From assembly GCF_902705875.1 (NCBI RefSeq), contig NZ_CACSIK010000001.1:568741-632740 (forward strand): a DNA stretch of 64,000 nucleotides. The letters run 5' to 3'. Source of the stretch: Zhongshania aliphaticivorans. GTDB taxonomy: Bacteria > Pseudomonadota > Gammaproteobacteria > Pseudomonadales > Spongiibacteraceae. The position numbers and the translations under genes are program-made. The notes beneath the pieces are model-generated. The model made no database searches. It was not told the origin of the DNA and saw nothing but the letters and a program-made list of their open reading frames with translations. This document shows positions 20,441 to 28,775 of this stretch, in pieces. Within the stretch, counting starts at the first letter, position 1. The number at the start of each line of letters is the position of its first letter.

Positions 20441-20912
20441 ATACGAGGGGCGGAGTGGGTTCTGGGTTGTCGCTAGGTTTCTTTTCTGAATCCATGCCAA
20501 ACTCTTCGTGCAGGGCACCTTTTTTGCCCGGTTGTTTGGGGGCGTAATCAAGAGGCGGGGCAACTGGTGCGGCCTCGACGGGTTTGCTGTCGAGTACTGG
20601 GCGACCCTCTGGTATAGCTTGTAAGGGGCTGATGCCAGAACTGTGAAGGTTTTGAGCGCCATCGACAATGTGGTTGTGAACGCTACGGTAGCTTTCGGCT
20701 AGTTCGTTGAGCAGTTCGCCGGTGCGGTCAAAATGGCTGCTAACCTGTTGTTGGTAATCTTGCTGTTGTTGCTGCATATCGTTGAACTGCTTTTCTAGTG
20801 CAGCGCGATTTTGCTGTCCCGGCTTTGTGCGGCCTAGTATGAAATAACCAATCGCTGCGCCAAGAAGTAGGCAGGTAATAGCGACGACGATTAATGAGCT
20901 GATGTCTTGCAC
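20439..20912 (-). CDS. zapG: YhcB/ZapG family (DUF1043) inner-membrane protein
   Basis: 157 residues: an N-terminal membrane helix (about 6-26, SSLIVVAITCLLLGAAIGYFIL), a Gln-rich coiled-coil (about 38-75), the conserved SYRSVHNHIVDGAQNL motif, and a Pro-rich disordered tail. YhcB/ZapG links cell-envelope growth and division in E. coli and is often encoded beside degS and zapE homologues, as here. The tail is species-specific and carries no recognised domain. Confidence 0.87.
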   Translation of the reverse strand: MQDISSLIVVAITCLLLGAAIGYFILGRTKPGQQNRAALEKQFNDMQQQQQDYQQQVSSHFDRTGELLNELAESYRSVHNHIVDGAQNLHSSGISPLQAIPEGRPVLDSKPVEAAPVAPPLDYAPKQPGKKGALHEEFGMDSEKKPSDNPEPTPPLV

Positions 20913-20936
20913 AGAGGTTCCTCCGATGAGTTGACG

Positions 20937-20965
20937 TTGTTGTCACTCCTTGGCGTTAGTATAAC
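20937..20965 (+). promoter_or_regulatory. Possible sigma-70 promoter for zapE
   Basis: TTGTTG at 20937-20942 and TATAAC at 20960-20965, separated by 17 bp, in the divergent region between zapG and zapE. The match is moderate. It implies a leader of about 90 bases before zapE. Confidence 0.35.
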
Positions 20966-21060
20966 CGCTCGCTGCTTTGGGTTCAGTATTCCTCGATAAA
21001 AAATTGCCAATTCGCTTGCGGGTCGGTACAGTTGCGTCCGTCTTGTAAGAGGCTTCTAAA

Positions 21061-22158
21061 ATGTCTACCCCCCTACAACGTTATCAGCAAGACCTTACCC
21101 AGGTCGATTTTTCCTATGATTCTGCGCAAGAGCATGCGGTCCAGTGTTTGCAGCGTCTTTACGACGACTTAGTGACGCAGATTCCGCAGGAAAATAACGG
21201 ATTTATTTCACGTATGTTTGGGCTGAAGCAGGCATTGCCACATGTTAAGGGTTTGTATTTTTGGGGTGGGGTTGGTCGGGGTAAGACATATTTGATGGAT
21301 ACGTTTTTTGATACCCTGCCTTTTGAAAATAAAATGCGGGCGCATTTTCATCGTTTTATGCAGCGAGTTCACCGTGAGTTAAAGTCGTTATCTGGTGAAA
21401 AAAACCCATTGATCATCGTGGCGGATCGTATTGCTGATGAGGCTAGGGTTATTTGTTTTGACGAGTTTTTTGTTTCAGATATTACTGATGCAATGATCTT
21501 GGCAGGATTGTTCGATAGGCTTTTTTCAAGAGGGGTGGTGCTTGTAGCAACATCCAATATCGTACCTGATGGTTTGTATAAAGACGGTTTGCAAAGGGCG
21601 AGATTTTTACCGGCAATCGCGTTAATAAAGCAAAGTGTAGAGGTTGTTAATGTCGATGGTGGTGTTGATTATCGGCTGCGCGCCTTAGAGCAAGCTGAGT
21701 TATATTACAGTCCCTTGGGCGAGTCTGCTGATCAAAGTTTGGCTTTGAGTTTTAAGCGTTTGGCGCCTGAGGTTGGCAGCGCTGATAAATTGCTCGATAT
21801 TGAAGGGCGTCAAATTCGAGCGCGCTTTGTTGCAGATGATGTGGCATGGTTCGAATTTTCTGAGTTGTGCGATGGTCCGCGTAGTCAATATGATTATATT
21901 GAATTGGCGAGGGTGTTTCATGCGGTGTTGGTTAGTAATGTGCCGCAGATGGGGGCGGGAAGAGAGGATCAGGCTCGCCGCTTTATAAATTTGATTGATG
22001 AGTTTTACGACAGGAATGTAAAGCTGGTATTATCTGCGGCGGTCCCGCTAGCGCAACTGTATGCAGGCGGTCGGCTGGATTTCGAGTTTCAGCGCACCCA
22101 AAGTCGCTTGCTTGAGATGCAGTCAGAAGAATATCTGGCCTGTGAGCATCGCTCTTAG
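21061..22158 (+). CDS. zapE: Cell division ATPase ZapE (AFG1 family)
   Basis: 365 residues, AFG1/ZapE AAA+-like ATPase. Walker A is GGVGRGKT at 69-76, Walker B is ICFDEFFVSDI, and HFHRFMQRVH is the typical family block. ZapE associates with the Z-ring under stress conditions in E. coli. It is a soluble or peripherally bound protein. It precedes the rplM-rpsI operon, as in Pseudomonas and enterobacteria. Confidence 0.92.
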   Translation: MSTPLQRYQQDLTQVDFSYDSAQEHAVQCLQRLYDDLVTQIPQENNGFISRMFGLKQALPHVKGLYFWGGVGRGKTYLMDTFFDTLPFENKMRAHFHRFMQRVHRELKSLSGEKNPLIIVADRIADEARVICFDEFFVSDITDAMILAGLFDRLFSRGVVLVATSNIVPDGLYKDGLQRARFLPAIALIKQSVEVVNVDGGVDYRLRALEQAELYYSPLGESADQSLALSFKRLAPEVGSADKLLDIEGRQIRARFVADDVAWFEFSELCDGPRSQYDYIELARVFHAVLVSNVPQMGAGREDQARRFINLIDEFYDRNVKLVLSAAVPLAQLYAGGRLDFEFQRTQSRLLEMQSEEYLACEHRS

Positions 22159-22196
22159 GGCATTGGTAATTATGACTTATAAAAGCAATATTTTCC

Positions 22197-22225
22197 TTGA
22201 AAAACCCACGGCCCTTATGTAGTAT
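22197..22225 (+). promoter_or_regulatory. Sigma-70 promoter of the rplM-rpsI operon
   Basis: TTGAAA at 22197-22202 and TAGTAT at 22220-22225 with an exact 17-bp spacer, 40 bp before the rplM ATG. Location and spacing fit a strong ribosomal-protein promoter. The short GC-rich leader that follows could serve in regulation, but no structure was proven. Confidence 0.65.
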
Positions 22226-22265
22226 TCGCGCTCTTTGTTCGGTACGGGCCCTATAGGCGAGAAAC

Positions 22266-22694
22266 ATGAAAACCTTAAGTGCAAAACCCAGTGACGTAAT
22301 ACATGACTGGTATGTGGTAGACGCCGCCGACAAAACATTGGGTCGTTTAGCCAGTGAAATTGCGCATAGACTGCGCGGTAAGCATAAAGCTGAATATACG
22401 CCTCATGTTGACACTGGCGACTATATTGTTGTGGTTAATGCGGAAAAGATCCGTGTTACAGGCAACAAAGCAACTGGTAAAATCTATCATCACCACACTG
22501 GTTATCCAGGTGGCTTGAAGTCTATAAGCTTTGAGAAGTTGATTGATAAAGCCCCTGAGCGTGTGATCCAAGGTGCGGTAAAAGGCATGTTGCCTAAAAA
22601 CCCGCTGGGTCGTGCAATGTTTAAGAAATTGAAAGTCTACGCTGGAACTGAGCATCCTCATACTGCTCAGCAACCAGTTGAACTGAATATATAA
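22266..22694 (+). CDS. rplM: 50S ribosomal protein L13
   Basis: 142 residues, the normal bacterial L13 length. Recognised from [20 protein letters not shown] at the start, [36 protein letters not shown] (core about 27-62) and the C-terminal [11 protein letters not shown]. An early-assembling 23S rRNA-binding protein. It pairs with rpsI 12 bp downstream in the universal rplM-rpsI operon. Confidence 0.98.
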   Translation: MKTLSAKPSDVIHDWYVVDAADKTLGRLASEIAHRLRGKHKAEYTPHVDTGDYIVVVNAEKIRVTGNKATGKIYHHHTGYPGGLKSISFEKLIDKAPERVIQGAVKGMLPKNPLGRAMFKKLKVYAGTEHPHTAQQPVELNI

Positions 22695-22706
22695 CGGAAG
22701 CGCAAT

Positions 22707-23099
22707 ATGTCAGCCAGCCAGTATTACGGTACAGGTCGCCGTAAAACCTCCTCAGCTCGAGTGTTCCTGAAGCCAGGTACCGGAGCTATTTCAGTTAATG
22801 CGCGTACTCTTGATCAGTACTTTGGTCGTGAAGTTGCGCGTATGATCGTTCGTCAGCCACTTGAGCTGGTCGAAATGGCTGAAAAGTTTGATGTGACTGT
22901 AACTGTTAGCGGTGGTGGTAGTTTTGGCCAGGCTGGTGCAATTCGTCACGGTATTACTCGCGCTTTAATGCAGTATGATGAAGGGCTTCGAAGCGGTTTG
23001 CGTAAGGCAGGCTTCGTGACTCGTGATTCACGCGAAGTTGAGCGTAAGAAAGTCGGCCTGCGTAAGGCACGTAAGAAGCCGCAATTCTCCAAGCGTTAA
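22707..23099 (+). CDS. rpsI: 30S ribosomal protein S9
   Basis: 130 residues, standard S9. The [16 protein letters not shown] start and the basic C-terminal KKPQFSKR, whose last arginine reaches the P-site tRNA, are both present. Ends just before a strong terminator, closing the rplM-rpsI operon. Confidence 0.98.
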   Translation: MSASQYYGTGRRKTSSARVFLKPGTGAISVNARTLDQYFGREVARMIVRQPLELVEMAEKFDVTVTVSGGGSFGQAGAIRHGITRALMQYDEGLRSGLRKAGFVTRDSREVERKKVGLRKARKKPQFSKR

Positions 23100-23144
23100 C
23101 CGCGAAGGCCGTCAGGTCTGTGGAGATTGCCGCACGGCACTCGG

Positions 23145-23181
23145 AAAACGCCCACGAGCTATCATGTGGGCGTTTTTTTTT
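23145..23181 (+). terminator. Rho-independent terminator of rplM-rpsI
   Basis: Stem ACGCCCAC / GTGGGCGT with a loop of about 10 bases, followed by an uninterrupted run of 9-10 T, 46 bp after the rpsI stop. A textbook intrinsic terminator. The preceding A run would also let it work in part in the other direction. Confidence 0.9.
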
Positions 23182-23338
23182 GCTCAAATGATGGTCATAC
23201 TTTTGGGCTTTGCTGTGTATTAAAGTTGTCAGAAGGGGCCAAGTTCATTACTATTTGGTCCATTTGTGATTTTGGATTTGACACCGTTTGAGAGAGGCGG
23301 GGTCTGCCTGAGTTTTCGTATATTATGGGGGAATCGTC

Positions 23339-23935
23339 ATGAGTAGTGACGGCATAAATACAGGGCGTCGGCGCTTCTTGACGGCTGCAACATCAGTTGT
23401 GGGTGCAGCAGGGGCCGTCGGTATTGCGACACCGTTTGTGGGTTCTTGGAACCCAAGTGCTAAGGCTAAGGCTGCAGGCGCGCCGGTAAAAGCAGATATT
23501 GGTAAGTTAGAAGCTGGCCAGATGGTTGTGGTTGAGTGGCGCGGTAAGCCAGTTTACGTGGTTCGTCGCACCGAAGAGCAACTTGCTGGCTTAAAAAAGC
23601 TTGATCAGTATCTTAAAGATCCTGATTCTACAGGTTCTCTGCAACCTACGTATGTTGATACATTATCTCGAGCGATTCGTCCTGAATTTTTGGTCTTGGT
23701 TGGTTTGTGTACTCACCTAGGCTGTGCACCTAAGCATCGTCCAGAGGTTGGTGTTCCTGATTTAGGTGGAAGTGCTTGGTTGGGTGGCTTCTTTTGTCCC
23801 TGCCATGGTTCACGATTTGATTTGGCCGGCCGTGTATATCAGGGCTCGCCTGCATCTACAAACCTCGAAGTTCCTCCGTATTCATTCGAAGGTGACAGTG
23901 TGCTTGTTGTCGGTGTTGATCAGGGGGCTGCGTAA
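23339..23935 (+). CDS. petA: Ubiquinol-cytochrome c reductase iron-sulfur (Rieske) subunit
   Basis: 198 residues. Twin-arginine signal-anchor GRRRFLTAA at 9-17 followed by a hydrophobic helix, so the folded Fe-S protein is exported by Tat and stays membrane-anchored. The 2Fe-2S ligands are Cys124-Thr-His126-Leu-Gly-Cys129 and Cys153-Pro-Cys155-His156-Gly-Ser; the outer cysteines can form the usual stabilising disulfide. It accepts electrons from ubiquinol in the bc1 complex. It ends with TAATG overlap into the cytochrome b/c1 gene. A GGGGGAAT ribosome site precedes the ATG. Confidence 0.96.
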   Translation: MSSDGINTGRRRFLTAATSVVGAAGAVGIATPFVGSWNPSAKAKAAGAPVKADIGKLEAGQMVVVEWRGKPVYVVRRTEEQLAGLKKLDQYLKDPDSTGSLQPTYVDTLSRAIRPEFLVLVGLCTHLGCAPKHRPEVGVPDLGGSAWLGGFFCPCHGSRFDLAGRVYQGSPASTNLEVPPYSFEGDSVLVVGVDQGAA

Positions 23936-25992
23936 TGATCAAGATGTTAGTAGGGCTGCGTGACTGGGTTGATGCCCGCCTACCTATTATGCGTGCATGG
24001 GATACCCATATGGGTAAATACTATGCGCCAAAAAACTTTAATTTCTGGTACTTCTTCGGTGTTTTATCTCTAGTTGTATTGGTAAACCAGTTACTAACTG
24101 GTGTTTGGTTGACTATGAGCTTTACCCCTAGCTCTGAAGAAGCATTCCGCTCTGTTGAATATATCATGCGGGATGTCGAGTTTGGGTGGATCATTCGGTA
24201 TATGCACTCAACAGGCGCCTCAGCGTTTTTTGTCGTAGTGTATCTACATATGTTCCGTGGCTTGATATACGGTTCCTATAAAAAACCCCGTGAATTGATC
24301 TGGGTTTTCGGTATGTTCATTTTCCTTGCGTTGATGGCAGAAGCCTTTGTGGGCTATGTTTTACCGTGGGGGCAGATGTCGTATTGGGGTGCTCAGGTTA
24401 TTATCTCGCTGTTTGGTGCTATCCCTGTTGTTGGTGAAGATATTGTTCAATGGATTCGTGGTGACTACCTGATCTCCGGTATTACGTTAAACCGTTTCTT
24501 TGCACTTCATGTGGTTGCGTTGCCAATCGTATTAATCGCATTAGTTGTTTTGCATCTTCTTGCTCTTCACGAGGTCGGGTCAAACAATCCTGATGGTGTT
24601 GAGATTAAAAAGAACAAAGATGCTAATGGCATTCCGCTAGATGGTGTTGCGTTCCACCCTTATTACACTGTGCATGATTTAACGGCTATTGCTGTATTCA
24701 TGTTTGTATTTGCGGCCATTATTTTCTTTGGGCCGGAAATGGGTGGCTATTTCATTGAGTATGCTAACTTTGAAATAGCAAATGGCTTGAAAACGCCTGA
24801 GCACATAGCGCCAGTTTGGTACTTTACGCCGTTCTATTCTGTATTGCGTGCGGTGCCTGACAAGTTACTAGGCTTTGTTGCTTTTGGTGCATCAGTTGCG
24901 ATCTTATTCTTGCTGCCTTGGTTGGATCGCAGCCCGGTGAAATCAATTCGCTACAAAGGGCGTGTCAGTAAGGCTGCTATTTTGATCTTTGTTGCCGCGT
25001 TCTTAATATTGGGCGTGTTGGGCGTAAAAGCGCCAACTGAAGGGCGTACTTTATTGGCGCGTATATGCTCGGTAATCTATTTTGCTTTCTTCATCTTGAT
25101 GCCATTTTGGACGAAATGGGAAGCAACTAAGCCAGAGCCTACGCGGACAACTGATGGTGGTATGGGCTTCTGGAAAAGTATGCTTGTGTTGCTTGTGGTG
25201 ATCTTGCTTACTGTGCTGCCGTTAAAAGCCGCCGGGTCAGAATCAGCATTCAATTGCGGAACCATGGCTTGTGATGAGATTGATACCGATGTGACGAATA
25301 TTCCGTCGCTGCAAAGCGGTGCTAAGACCTATATGAACTATTGTATGGGTTGTCACTCACTTGAGTATGGCCGTTATCAGCGGACTGCGGATGATCTCGG
25401 TATTCCAGTCGATTTGTTTGAGCAAAACTTGAAGTTTGACGGTGATGCTAAAATTGGTTCATTGATGACCAATACAATGGCCGCAGAAGATGCAAAAAAG
25501 TGGTTTGGCGCTGCACCGCCTGATTTGACATTGGTTGCGCGTGCACGTGGTACAGACTGGCTATATACCTATCTGCGGACATTTCATTCTGATCCTTCAC
25601 GCCCCTGGGGTGTGAATAACAAAGTGTTTAAAGACGTGGGTATGCCTCATGTCTTAGCCGAGTTACAAGGCATGCCTGAGTGCGCGCCAGGGCCTGTTCA
25701 TGCCCATAATGGTGGTGTGTTGCGGGACCCGCTGACCGGTAAGGATGTTTTGTTTGGAGAAGATGGTAAAGCGTTGAATCCCTGTGGTGCTTTTACTTAT
25801 TCACCTGAGGGCAGCCTGAGTCCAGCAGAATATGATAAGGTAATCTATGATTTGGTTAATTTCTTAGATTATGTTGGTGAGCCTGCGCAGGTGAAAAGCA
25901 AGCGCATTGGTGGATTCGTCTTGTTGTTTATTGCTCTTTTCTTTGTGTTTACTTACTTATTAAATCGTGAATATTGGAAAGACGTGCATTAA
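23935..25992 (+). CDS. Cytochrome b / cytochrome c1 fusion (bc1 complex)
   Basis: 685 residues in one uninterrupted frame. Residues 1 to about 400 are cytochrome b, with the haem histidines in HSTGASAFFVVVYLH and HVVALPIVLIALVVLH and the PEWY-like region present as PVWYFTPFY. At about 413-432 comes a hydrophobic stretch ending VLPLKAAGSE, which looks like the former c1 signal peptide. The rest is cytochrome c1: haem-binding CMGCH at 470-474, likely axial Met570 (VGMPH), and a C-terminal membrane anchor. The typical gammaproteobacterial arrangement is separate petB and petC. Bradyrhizobium FbcH is a known fused precursor cut at the internal signal sequence, and the same processing is inferred here. 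Confidence 0.93.
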   Translation: MIKMLVGLRDWVDARLPIMRAWDTHMGKYYAPKNFNFWYFFGVLSLVVLVNQLLTGVWLTMSFTPSSEEAFRSVEYIMRDVEFGWIIRYMHSTGASAFFVVVYLHMFRGLIYGSYKKPRELIWVFGMFIFLALMAEAFVGYVLPWGQMSYWGAQVIISLFGAIPVVGEDIVQWIRGDYLISGITLNRFFALHVVALPIVLIALVVLHLLALHEVGSNNPDGVEIKKNKDANGIPLDGVAFHPYYTVHDLTAIAVFMFVFAAIIFFGPEMGGYFIEYANFEIANGLKTPEHIAPVWYFTPFYSVLRAVPDKLLGFVAFGASVAILFLLPWLDRSPVKSIRYKGRVSKAAILIFVAAFLILGVLGVKAPTEGRTLLARICSVIYFAFFILMPFWTKWEATKPEPTRTTDGGMGFWKSMLVLLVVILLTVLPLKAAGSESAFNCGTMACDEIDTDVTNIPSLQSGAKTYMNYCMGCHSLEYGRYQRTADDLGIPVDLFEQNLKFDGDAKIGSLMTNTMAAEDAKKWFGAAPPDLTLVARARGTDWLYTYLRTFHSDPSRPWGVNNKVFKDVGMPHVLAELQGMPECAPGPVHAHNGGVLRDPLTGKDVLFGEDGKALNPCGAFTYSPEGSLSPAEYDKVIYDLVNFLDYVGEPAQVKSKRIGGFVLLFIALFFVFTYLLNREYWKDVH

Positions 25993-26040
25993 AGGTTCAC
26001 TGCTTACGTGTTTGGTAAGTAGGGGCTTGTAAAAGTTGGC

Positions 26041-26076
26041 GGGTGGCTCTAGTGAGGGCTACCCGTTTGTTGTTTT
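26041..26076 (+). terminator. Probable terminator after the cytochrome bc1 genes
   Basis: Stem GGGTGGC / GCTACCC (one G-T pair) with a 10-base loop, then a T-rich stretch GTTTGTTGTTTT. It lies between petBC and sspA, separating the bc1 operon from the sspAB pair. Confidence 0.55.
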
Positions 26077-26101
26077 AGTTTATTAATTTGAGGTGCAATC
26101 A

Positions 26102-26749
26102 ATGGGCGTTGTAGCCAAGCGTTCTACCATGACTTTCTTTTCCGACGCAGCAAGTCATTACTGTCATCGGGTGAGGATTGTATTGGCCGAAAAAGGCGTG
26201 ACTGTTGATATCGTCGACGTAAAGCCGGATAACCTGCCGGAAGAAGTTGCCGAGCTGAACCCATATAACACTTTACCTACGCTGGTTGATCGTGATTTGG
26301 CGTTATATGAATCTAAAGTGATGATGGAATATTTGGATGAGCGTTTCCCACATCCACCTCTGCTTCCTGTATACCCTGTTGCGCGGGGTGAAAGTCGTCA
26401 GTACATTTACCGCATTGAGCGTGATTGGTGTCGCCTAGTTGACGAGTTGCTTGCAGGAAGCAATCAAAAAAATGCTGATAAAGCGCGTAAAGAGTTGCGT
26501 GATAGCTTGTTAACAGTGGCACCAATCTTTGACGAAAAGCCATTTTTTATGAGTGAAGAATTCACGTTGGTTGACTGTTGTTTAGCACCTATTTTGTGGC
26601 GTTTGCCCCAGCTAGGTGTGGTTATACCGCAGACGCGTCAATCCAAGCCATTGTTGGAGTATATGGAGCGTTTATTTGAGCGTCCAGCTTTCCAAGAGAG
26701 CTTGACTGAGAAAGAGCGTGAATTGCGTAATGAGGCGTCAGTAGCATAA
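26102..26749 (+). CDS. sspA: Stringent starvation protein A
   Basis: 215 residues from the ATG at 26102, preceded by GAGGTG; an in-frame GTG at 26093 is less likely. Glutathione-S-transferase fold without detectable catalytic residues: thioredoxin-like N-terminal half ([23 protein letters not shown]) and helical C-terminal half. SspA binds RNA polymerase and alters promoter choice in stationary phase and stress. Located directly upstream of sspB as usual. Confidence 0.93.
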   Translation: MGVVAKRSTMTFFSDAASHYCHRVRIVLAEKGVTVDIVDVKPDNLPEEVAELNPYNTLPTLVDRDLALYESKVMMEYLDERFPHPPLLPVYPVARGESRQYIYRIERDWCRLVDELLAGSNQKNADKARKELRDSLLTVAPIFDEKPFFMSEEFTLVDCCLAPILWRLPQLGVVIPQTRQSKPLLEYMERLFERPAFQESLTEKERELRNEASVA

Positions 26750-26767
26750 GCCGCTGATTGAATTAGT

Positions 26768-27181
26768 ATGGCAATGACTTCTAGTCGGCCCTATATGGTC
26801 AGGGCTATTTATGAGTGGGTTCTGGATAATAACTGCACGCCATATATATTGGTAGATGCTTTGCTTGAGGGGGTGTTTGTGCCTCAGCAATATGTGCAGG
26901 ATGGTCAGATTGTCCTGAATATTTCACCGTCGGCGGTGATGGGGCTAAATGTCGGTAATGACATGATAAGCTTTAGCGGCCGTTTTGGTGGTGTATCTCA
27001 GGAAGTCAGTGCGCCGATAGGTGCTATTTTGGGGGTGTACGCGAAGGAAAATGGTCAAGGTATGTTATTTGATGCCGAAGAGCCTACTCCCCCGCCTACG
27101 CCTTCAGGTGATCGGCCTTCCGCATCATTAAGTAAAATACCTTCTAAATCCAAACCACCCAGTCTAAAGGTGGTTAAATAA
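26768..27181 (+). CDS. sspB: ClpXP adaptor SspB
   Basis: 137 residues. A compact SspB fold (SSRPYMVRAIYEWVLDNNCTPYILVDA at the start) binds ssrA-tagged peptides. After it comes a Pro/Ser-rich flexible linker, and the last residues are SLKVVK, matching the XB tail that docks on ClpX. SspB therefore delivers tagged, stalled-ribosome products to ClpXP. It lies 18 bp after sspA. Confidence 0.93.
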   Translation: MAMTSSRPYMVRAIYEWVLDNNCTPYILVDALLEGVFVPQQYVQDGQIVLNISPSAVMGLNVGNDMISFSGRFGGVSQEVSAPIGAILGVYAKENGQGMLFDAEEPTPPPTPSGDRPSASLSKIPSKSKPPSLKVVK

Positions 27182-27217
27182 CACTAAGGTTTGGCTCTGA
27201 TGCCAGGGCTTAGTGTT
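27180..27217. terminator. Long inverted repeat between sspB and dolP
   Basis: AACACTAAG / CTTAGTGTT perfect 9-bp outer stem, with TGGC / GCCA inside, starting in the sspB stop codon and ending 7 bp before the dolP stop. Placed between convergent genes, it probably acts in both directions. The T run on the plus strand is short. Confidence 0.55.
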
Positions 27218-27223
27218 TGTGTC

Positions 27224-27796
27224 TTAATAGTATTCAAAAACGCGTACTACTTTCTGTACCCCGCCGGTTTCGCTAACCATGGTTGCCGCAGCATCGGATT
27301 CAGTTTTTGAAACTAAGCCCATTAAGTATACGATGCCGTTTTCGGTCACCACCTTAATTTTTGATGCGTCTAATTGATCATTGAGTGATAGCCGGCTTTT
27401 TGCCTTTGTACTTATCCATGTGTCATTACCGCGAGCTAGCATGCTGATATCGGTGCCGGTTGCTAGTTCATTGTGTACTTTGCGGACTTTTTTAACCTTA
27501 CTTGCAACCTCTCCAGCTAGTTGTTTGAGTTCGTTATTCGCTGTGTTGCCTGTTAATAAAACAATACCGTTGTAACTAGTTGCCGTAATACGTGATGCGT
27601 TTAACTCGGGGGAGGTTTTGTTAATGTTGACTAGGACCTTGGTTTCTATGATCTCGTCGTCAACATAGCTTCCTAGGCTGCGGCTGCCTGGGTCGTCGGT
27701 TATGGGTTTGTCCGTTGTTGCGGTAATAATTTGTGTGCAAGCACTCAGCTGGACTAAAAGGGCAAGTGCTAATGTTTTGGGTATTAAGGCGTTCAT
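27224..27796 (-). CDS. dolP: DolP (YraP) outer-membrane lipoprotein with two BON domains
   Basis: 190 residues. The N-terminal lipoprotein signal ends at LSAC with Cys20 as the lipidated residue. Two BON domains follow (about 45-115 and 122-190; GIVLLTGNTANNELK and GIVYLMGLVSKTESD are the matching strands). DolP binds anionic phospholipid and supports outer-membrane integrity near BAM. Last gene of the lpoA-yraN-diaA-dolP series, overlapping diaA by 4 bp. Confidence 0.9.
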   Translation of the reverse strand: MNALIPKTLALALLVQLSACTQIITATTDKPITDDPGSRSLGSYVDDEIIETKVLVNINKTSPELNASRITATSYNGIVLLTGNTANNELKQLAGEVASKVKKVRKVHNELATGTDISMLARGNDTWISTKAKSRLSLNDQLDASKIKVVTENGIVYLMGLVSKTESDAAATMVSETGGVQKVVRVFEYY

Positions 27797-28401
27797 GGGT
27801 AGGTTGTTCCAAATAAAAGTGTGTCAATCAATTCGCAAATACTGTGTACTGCGACAAGTTGCATTTCAATCGCTCTAGCGCGGTCTTCAACCGGGAATGT
27901 TAATTCGATGTCATTAGGCAGCAGTAGCGCGCTGGCGTCACTTGCTTTGACATTGCTTAGGGAGATAATGCGCATGCCACGTTCGTGCGCAGCCTGTATT
28001 GCTCTTAGGGTGGCGGTGGAGCCGCCGCCGTTATAACAAAGTACCAAGCAGTCGCCTGTTTGGCCTAGGGCGCGAATTTGATTGGCATAAATATCGTTGT
28101 AGCTTGAGTCGGCAGCGATAGCAGTTGCCGCGTCTGAGCTGAGAACCATTGCGGGAAGGGCGGGGCGCTCATGTTGGTAGCTGTTGAGTAAATTGGTCGC
28201 TAAGTGATGAGCGATTAGTCGGCTGTTGCCTTCTCCGCAGCAGATTATCTTATGTTCGTGCAGCATACTTTCAACTAGACATTCGCTAGCTTGCGCGATC
28301 ACTTCAGCGAGCGCTTCCATGGTGTACATGCAGCTTTCGATATGCCGGTGAAATAAGTCTATAACTTGTTCAGAATAATCCACGGTAATTTTATTTTTCA
28401 C
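27793..28401 (-). CDS. diaA: SIS-domain protein DiaA/GmhA-like
   Basis: 202 residues, a single SIS domain with the phospho-sugar-binding block IICCGEGNSRLIAHHLATNLLN and CLVLCYNGGGSTATLRAI. Sequence alone does not separate DiaA (the DnaA-binding initiation regulator) from GmhA (sedoheptulose-7-phosphate isomerase). The position between yraN and the dolP gene, as in E. coli, favours DiaA. Overlaps both neighbours by 4 bp. Confidence 0.82.
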   Translation of the reverse strand: MKNKITVDYSEQVIDLFHRHIESCMYTMEALAEVIAQASECLVESMLHEHKIICCGEGNSRLIAHHLATNLLNSYQHERPALPAMVLSSDAATAIAADSSYNDIYANQIRALGQTGDCLVLCYNGGGSTATLRAIQAAHERGMRIISLSNVKASDASALLLPNDIELTFPVEDRARAIEMQLVAVHSICELIDTLLFGTTYP

Positions 28402-28775
28402 TCCTGAAAGGCATTTACTAACCAGTTGAAATGTAATTTTCCGGTCTTGTCGCTACTAGCTTCAATGACATCAAAGCGACAAGGTAGTTCAGTGTAACGC
28501 CCGTGGCTAAGAAAGTGCCGCGCGGCAAGAATAATGCGCTGTTGCTTTTTAGTCGTTACGGTTTCGGATGCGGTACCAAAAAAAGTAGTTTTTCGGTATC
28601 GCACTTCCACGAAAATCAAATGCTGTTCCGATAAGGCGATGATATCAATCTCGCCAAATCGGCTCAGGTAATTTTGATGCAGTATTTTGAGCTTGTGTTT
28701 CTTAAGTAAAAGGCAAGCGCCTTGTTCTGCGAGCGCGCCGATTTCTTTGCTGTTATTTGGCTTTTTAAAAATCAT
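28398..28775 (-). CDS. yraN: YraN/UPF0102 family endonuclease-like protein
   Basis: 125 residues, UPF0102. The restriction-endonuclease-like core is visible: GALAEQGACLLLKKH helix, NYLSRFGEIDIIA and IFVEVRYR, giving the D...E-x-K-type acidic set (here E-V-R). Function is not established, although relatives are proposed to act in DNA uptake or repair. The gene overlaps lpoA by 11 bp and diaA by 4 bp. Confidence 0.88.
   Translation of the reverse strand: MIFKKPNNSKEIGALAEQGACLLLKKHKLKILHQNYLSRFGEIDIIALSEQHLIFVEVRYRKTTFFGTASETVTTKKQQRIILAARHFLSHGRYTELPCRFDVIEASSDKTGKLHFNWLVNAFQE

Noticed and set aside
23278..23320. TTGACA at 23278 as a petA promoter
   Set aside because: No acceptable -10 at 16-18 bp; only the -35 half is good.
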